A stretch of DNA of 64,000 nt from G965212025 sp965215765. Lineage in GTDB: Bacteria > Pseudomonadota > Gammaproteobacteria > Poriferisulfidales > Oxydemutatoraceae. Position numbers and translations under genes: made by a program. Of the stretch, positions 61,297 through 64,000 are shown in pieces; positions within the stretch are counted from its first letter, which is position 1; each line of letters starts with the position of its first letter. The stretch spans positions 1,240,001-1,304,000 of the forward strand of contig OZ244118.1 of NCBI GenBank assembly GCA_965215765.1, given 5' to 3'. A model generated the notes under the pieces. It searched no databases, was not told where the DNA came from, and worked only from the letters and a program-made list of their open reading frames with translations.

Positions 61297-62841
61297 ATGA
61301 ATAAATCAAATAGCCGAGTTCCCCAACTGTTGGGTGCCTTGACAGTGGGTGCGGTTGCAGGTATTGCCTTGACGCTGATGTTTGTCGGTGGGGGCCTCGA
61401 GTTGGCCAATCAGGGTGCGGAGAAGGAGCCGTTGTATTGGGTGGCTCCCATGGATCGCAATTACCGCCGTGACCAACCTGGCAAATCGCCAATGGGAATG
61501 GACTTGGTTCCGGTGTATGACAAAGGTGAAAAAGCCAATGATGCGGGTCCGGGGACGATCAATATATCGCCGGATGTTGTGAATAACCTGGGCGTGAGAA
61601 CAGCTTTGGTCGAACGCAAGTCACTGCACAGTGAAATATTGACGGTTGGCTATGTCCAATATGATGAAGACAAGCTGATTCATATACACCCGCGTGTCTC
61701 GGGCTGGGTAGAAAAACTTTATGTCAAGGCGGCGGGCGACCCGGTGAAAAAAGGTGCACCGCTCTATGCCCTGTATTCGCCGGAGTTGGTCAATGCCCAG
61801 GAAGAGCTGGTGCTCGCACTCAAGCGAAAAAATACCCGACTTGTCCAGGCGGCCAAGGATCGGCTTAAGGCGCTTCAGATTCCCGGTGTGTTTATTCGGA
61901 AACTCGAACGCGGCAGCAAGATTCAGCAAACCATCACGTTTTACGCGCCTCAAAGCGGTGTTGTTGACAACCTCAATATCCGCGAAGGTTTTTTCGTGGA
62001 ACCCGGAACAACGATGTTAAGTATCGGTGCGCTTGATCAGGTTTGGGTAGAAGCGGAGGTTTTTGAACGACAGGCGTCACTGGTAAAGGCAGGTGATCGG
62101 GTCACCATGACCTTGGATTATCTGCCGGGGAAAACCTGGAACGGGCGTGTTGACTATATCTATCCGACGCTGGACAGCAAAACGCGCACCATACGGATTC
62201 GCTTGCGTTTTGATAATCCCCGGCATGAGCTCAAACCTAATATGTTTGCTCAAGTTGCGGTTCATTCAGACAGAGACGAGCAGTTTCTGGTTATTCCACG
62301 CGAAGCCCTTATTCGGACAGGAAGCCAGGATCGTGTCGTGCTCGCCTTGGGTGGAGGCAGTTTCAAGTCGATTGCCGTGAAAGTTGGTGCGCAGGATCAA
62401 AACAGTGTGGAAGTACTTGAGGGGCTGAATGAAGGCGAAGAGGTTGTTACATCTGCCCAGTTTCTTCTTGACTCGGAGTCCAGCAATACTTCCGATTTTA
62501 AGCGCATGCACCATGGTGGCGACCTGCCAGGCTCTGTTTGGGTAGCCGGCAGCATAGAAGATGTGATGGAAGGTCAAAGAATGGTGACGGCAAGGCATGA
62601 TGCGATTGATGCCTGGAAATGGCCAGAAATGACCATGGATTTTCAAGTCAGTGAAAAGGTCAATCTTGACGAATTGAGCCCGGGAACACTGCTGAATATG
62701 GAAATTACGAAAATCACCGGTGGCCAGTATGAAATCACCGGAGTCCATATTATGTCTTCTGGTGCGGATACGAATGGAAACAGCGCGTCTGCAGAAGGCG
62801 ACACGAAGATGAACCATGCAGAGATGGATACTCAGAAATGA
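61297..62841 (+). CDS. cusB: CusB-type periplasmic adaptor with metal-binding ends
   Basis: 514 aa. The N-terminal membrane anchor (LLGALTVGAVAGIALTLMFV) is followed by a heavy-metal-binding domain with YWVAPMDRNYRRDQPGKSPM and GMDLVPVY. The lipoyl/barrel-sandwich and beta-barrel domains span about 95-380 (HPRVSGWVEKLYVKAAGDPV, VWVEAEVFERQASLV). The tail has a CusF-like domain (GSIEDV, WKWPEMTMDFQV) that can pass Cu(I) or Ag(I). The ATG at 61297 has GGGGGG seven bases upstream; an ATG at 61291 would have almost no spacer. It links CusA to the outer membrane channel. Confidence 0.92.
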   Translation: MNKSNSRVPQLLGALTVGAVAGIALTLMFVGGGLELANQGAEKEPLYWVAPMDRNYRRDQPGKSPMGMDLVPVYDKGEKANDAGPGTINISPDVVNNLGVRTALVERKSLHSEILTVGYVQYDEDKLIHIHPRVSGWVEKLYVKAAGDPVKKGAPLYALYSPELVNAQEELVLALKRKNTRLVQAAKDRLKALQIPGVFIRKLERGSKIQQTITFYAPQSGVVDNLNIREGFFVEPGTTMLSIGALDQVWVEAEVFERQASLVKAGDRVTMTLDYLPGKTWNGRVDYIYPTLDSKTRTIRIRLRFDNPRHELKPNMFAQVAVHSDRDEQFLVIPREALIRTGSQDRVVLALGGGSFKSIAVKVGAQDQNSVEVLEGLNEGEEVVTSAQFLLDSESSNTSDFKRMHHGGDLPGSVWVAGSIEDVMEGQRMVTARHDAIDAWKWPEMTMDFQVSEKVNLDELSPGTLLNMEITKITGGQYEITGVHIMSSGADTNGNSASAEGDTKMNHAEMDTQK

Positions 62842-62927
62842 ACCGGGGCGAAATGGATCATTCCAAAATGAGTCGGGGCGATATGAATCATTCAGCACCT
62901 CAGCACGAGACGGCAGGTGGGGAGTAA
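62838..62927 (+). CDS. 29-codon Met/His-rich peptide or frameshift tail of CusB
   Basis: ATG at 62838 overlaps the cusB stop (ATGA) and opens 29 codons rich in Met and His (GEMDHSKM, GDMNHSAPQH), ending three bases before cusA. The motifs continue the MNHAEMD pattern at the CusB end, in the -1 frame. It may be translated by coupling or as a -1 frameshift extension of CusB; either way it looks like a Cu/Ag ligand segment. It is too short for ordinary gene finding. Confidence 0.45.
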   Translation: MNRGEMDHSKMSRGDMNHSAPQHETAGGE

Positions 62928-62930
62928 GCG

Positions 62931-64000
62931 ATGATTGAATCCATTATTCGCTGGTCAATCGGCAACCGGCTCTTCGTTCTTCTGGCGACCGCCATTTTGG
63001 TCGGTGTCGGTTTGTTTTCCTTGAAGAATACACCAGTCGATGCCATTCCCGACCTTTCCGACGTTCAGGTAATCATCAAGACAACATTCCCGGGGCAGGC
63101 GCCGCAGGTGGTAGAAGACCAGGTCACCTATCCGCTCACAACCGCCATGCTGTCTGTGCCGGGAGCAGTCACTGTTCGCGGCTATTCGTTTTTTGGCGAC
63201 TCCTACGTTTACATCATCTTTGATGAAAAAACGGATTTGTACTGGGCGCGAAGTCGCGTGCTGGAATACCTGAGCCAGGTTGCACCGGCTTTACCCGCAG
63301 CAGCCAGGCCTCAGCTTGGGCCTGATGCGACGGGCGTTGGTTGGGTTTATGTCTATTCCTTGATCGACAGAACCGGCAAGCATGATATTAGCCAGCTACG
63401 AAGTTTGCAGGACTGGTTTTTGAAATACGAGCTGCAAACGGTTCCAGGTGTATCTGAAGTGGCCGCGATGGGTGGCATGGTCAAGCAATACCAGGTGACT
63501 GTGAACCCTGAAAAACTGCGCGCGTTTGGTATTCCTCTTTCTCACATTCAAATGTCCATAAAACGAGCGAACCAGGAAGTGGGCGCTTCCGTTGTGGAAA
63601 TGGCTGAGGCGGAATATATGGTTCGGGCTTCAGGGTATCTGCAAAACAAAGACGACCTTGCCAACGTACCTTTGGGTGTGAATGAGAATGGCACTCCTTT
63701 GCTGCTGCAAGACGTGGCAGATATTCAACTCGGCCCCCAAATGCGCCGAGGCATAGCTGAGTTAAACGGTGAAGGAGAAGCCGTGGGCGGCATCGTGGTC
63801 ATGCGTTTCGGGGAAAATGCCCAGGCAACGATAGACGGTGTAAAGCAAAAGCTCGAACAGTTGAAAAAGGGATTACCTGAAGGCGTGGAAATCGTCACGG
63901 TTTACGATCGTTCGGGGTTGATTCAAAGTGCCATTGAAAATCTGTGGCAAAAACTGATTGAAGAATTTATTGTTGTTGCACTGGTTTGCATGATTTTTCT
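62931..64000 (+). CDS. cusA: CusA heavy-metal RND pump (3' end beyond the window)
   Basis: The first about 356 residues of an HME-RND transporter: TM1 (IGNRLFVLLATAILVGVGLF), NTPVDAIPDLSDVQVIIKT, YPLTTAMLSVPGAVTVRGYS, GPDATGVGWVYVYSL and PEGVEIVTVYDRSGLI, followed by the start of TM2. It is the inner-membrane engine that uses the proton gradient to expel Cu(I)/Ag(I). GGGGAG six bases before the ATG supports the start. The gene continues past the right edge. Confidence 0.95.
   Translation, partial: MIESIIRWSIGNRLFVLLATAILVGVGLFSLKNTPVDAIPDLSDVQVIIKTTFPGQAPQVVEDQVTYPLTTAMLSVPGAVTVRGYSFFGDSYVYIIFDEKTDLYWARSRVLEYLSQVAPALPAAARPQLGPDATGVGWVYVYSLIDRTGKHDISQLRSLQDWFLKYELQTVPGVSEVAAMGGMVKQYQVTVNPEKLRAFGIPLSHIQMSIKRANQEVGASVVEMAEAEYMVRASGYLQNKDDLANVPLGVNENGTPLLLQDVADIQLGPQMRRGIAELNGEGEAVGGIVVMRFGENAQATIDGVKQKLEQLKKGLPEGVEIVTVYDRSGLIQSAIENLWQKLIEEFIVVALVCMIF

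Overview
The window is the inside of a large bacterial defence island. At its right end it runs into a CusCBA-type copper/silver efflux operon. Gene families (Dcm/Vsr, BREX brxABC, PrlF-YhaV, HME-RND efflux) and the moderate GC content point to a gammaproteobacterium; the genus cannot be told from the sequence. No rRNA, tRNA or CRISPR array was seen.

Layout. (1) 1-9.3 kb, minus strand: a DISARM-type cluster (small 73-aa ORF, DrmE-like protein, NERD-helicase, drmA running off the left edge). Behind it lie a Dcm-type C5-methylase, Vsr and the frameshifted remnant of a partner restriction enzyme. (2) 9.3-18 kb: a repeat-rich stretch built from Fic protein genes and convergent DUF3883 nuclease-like genes in intact and broken copies, a PrlF/YhaV toxin-antitoxin pair with a frameshifted toxin, a dcm relic and a HIT hydrolase. 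(3) 18-24 kb, plus strand: a COG2958 (HTH plus nuclease-like) gene with a duplicated 3' end, a GmrSD-type (DUF262-DUF1524) type IV restriction protein, and an AAA ATPase-DUF4435 fusion resembling a merged PARIS. (4) 24-33 kb, minus strand: a decayed type-1-like BREX operon (frameshifted HTH gene, brxA, brxB, brxC). It is followed by two tandem copies of an ATPase/nuclease-like gene pair made by a 2316-bp duplication. One duplication junction fuses the first about 46 codons of pglX to the brxC tail; no intact pglX, pglZ or brxL is present. (5) 33-58.6 kb, minus strand: four paralogous giant SIR2 proteins (about 1270-1330 aa, Dsr1-like, with a conserved C-terminal region I read as DUF4020). Two are preceded by a two-TM, coiled-coil DUF6161 membrane protein and one by an AlbA_2/ATP-binding regulator. 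A fifth SIR2 copy survives as a relic joined to a type III restriction (Res) relic. (6) 58.9-64 kb, plus strand: a small Cys/His protein, a DUF411 protein, a TolC-family protein, CusB, a 29-codon Met/His-rich ORF and the start of cusA.

The unifying theme is amplification. Nearly every defence module here has been tandemly duplicated, in part or whole, and then diverged, frameshifted or recombined. The most interesting candidate for an undescribed system is the SIR2/DUF6161 array. It couples repeated NADase-type proteins to membrane proteins whose coiled coil has expanded to about 18 eleven-residue repeats in one copy and only about four in the other. Both DUF6161 genes keep a leader hairpin with a compensatory base-pair change.
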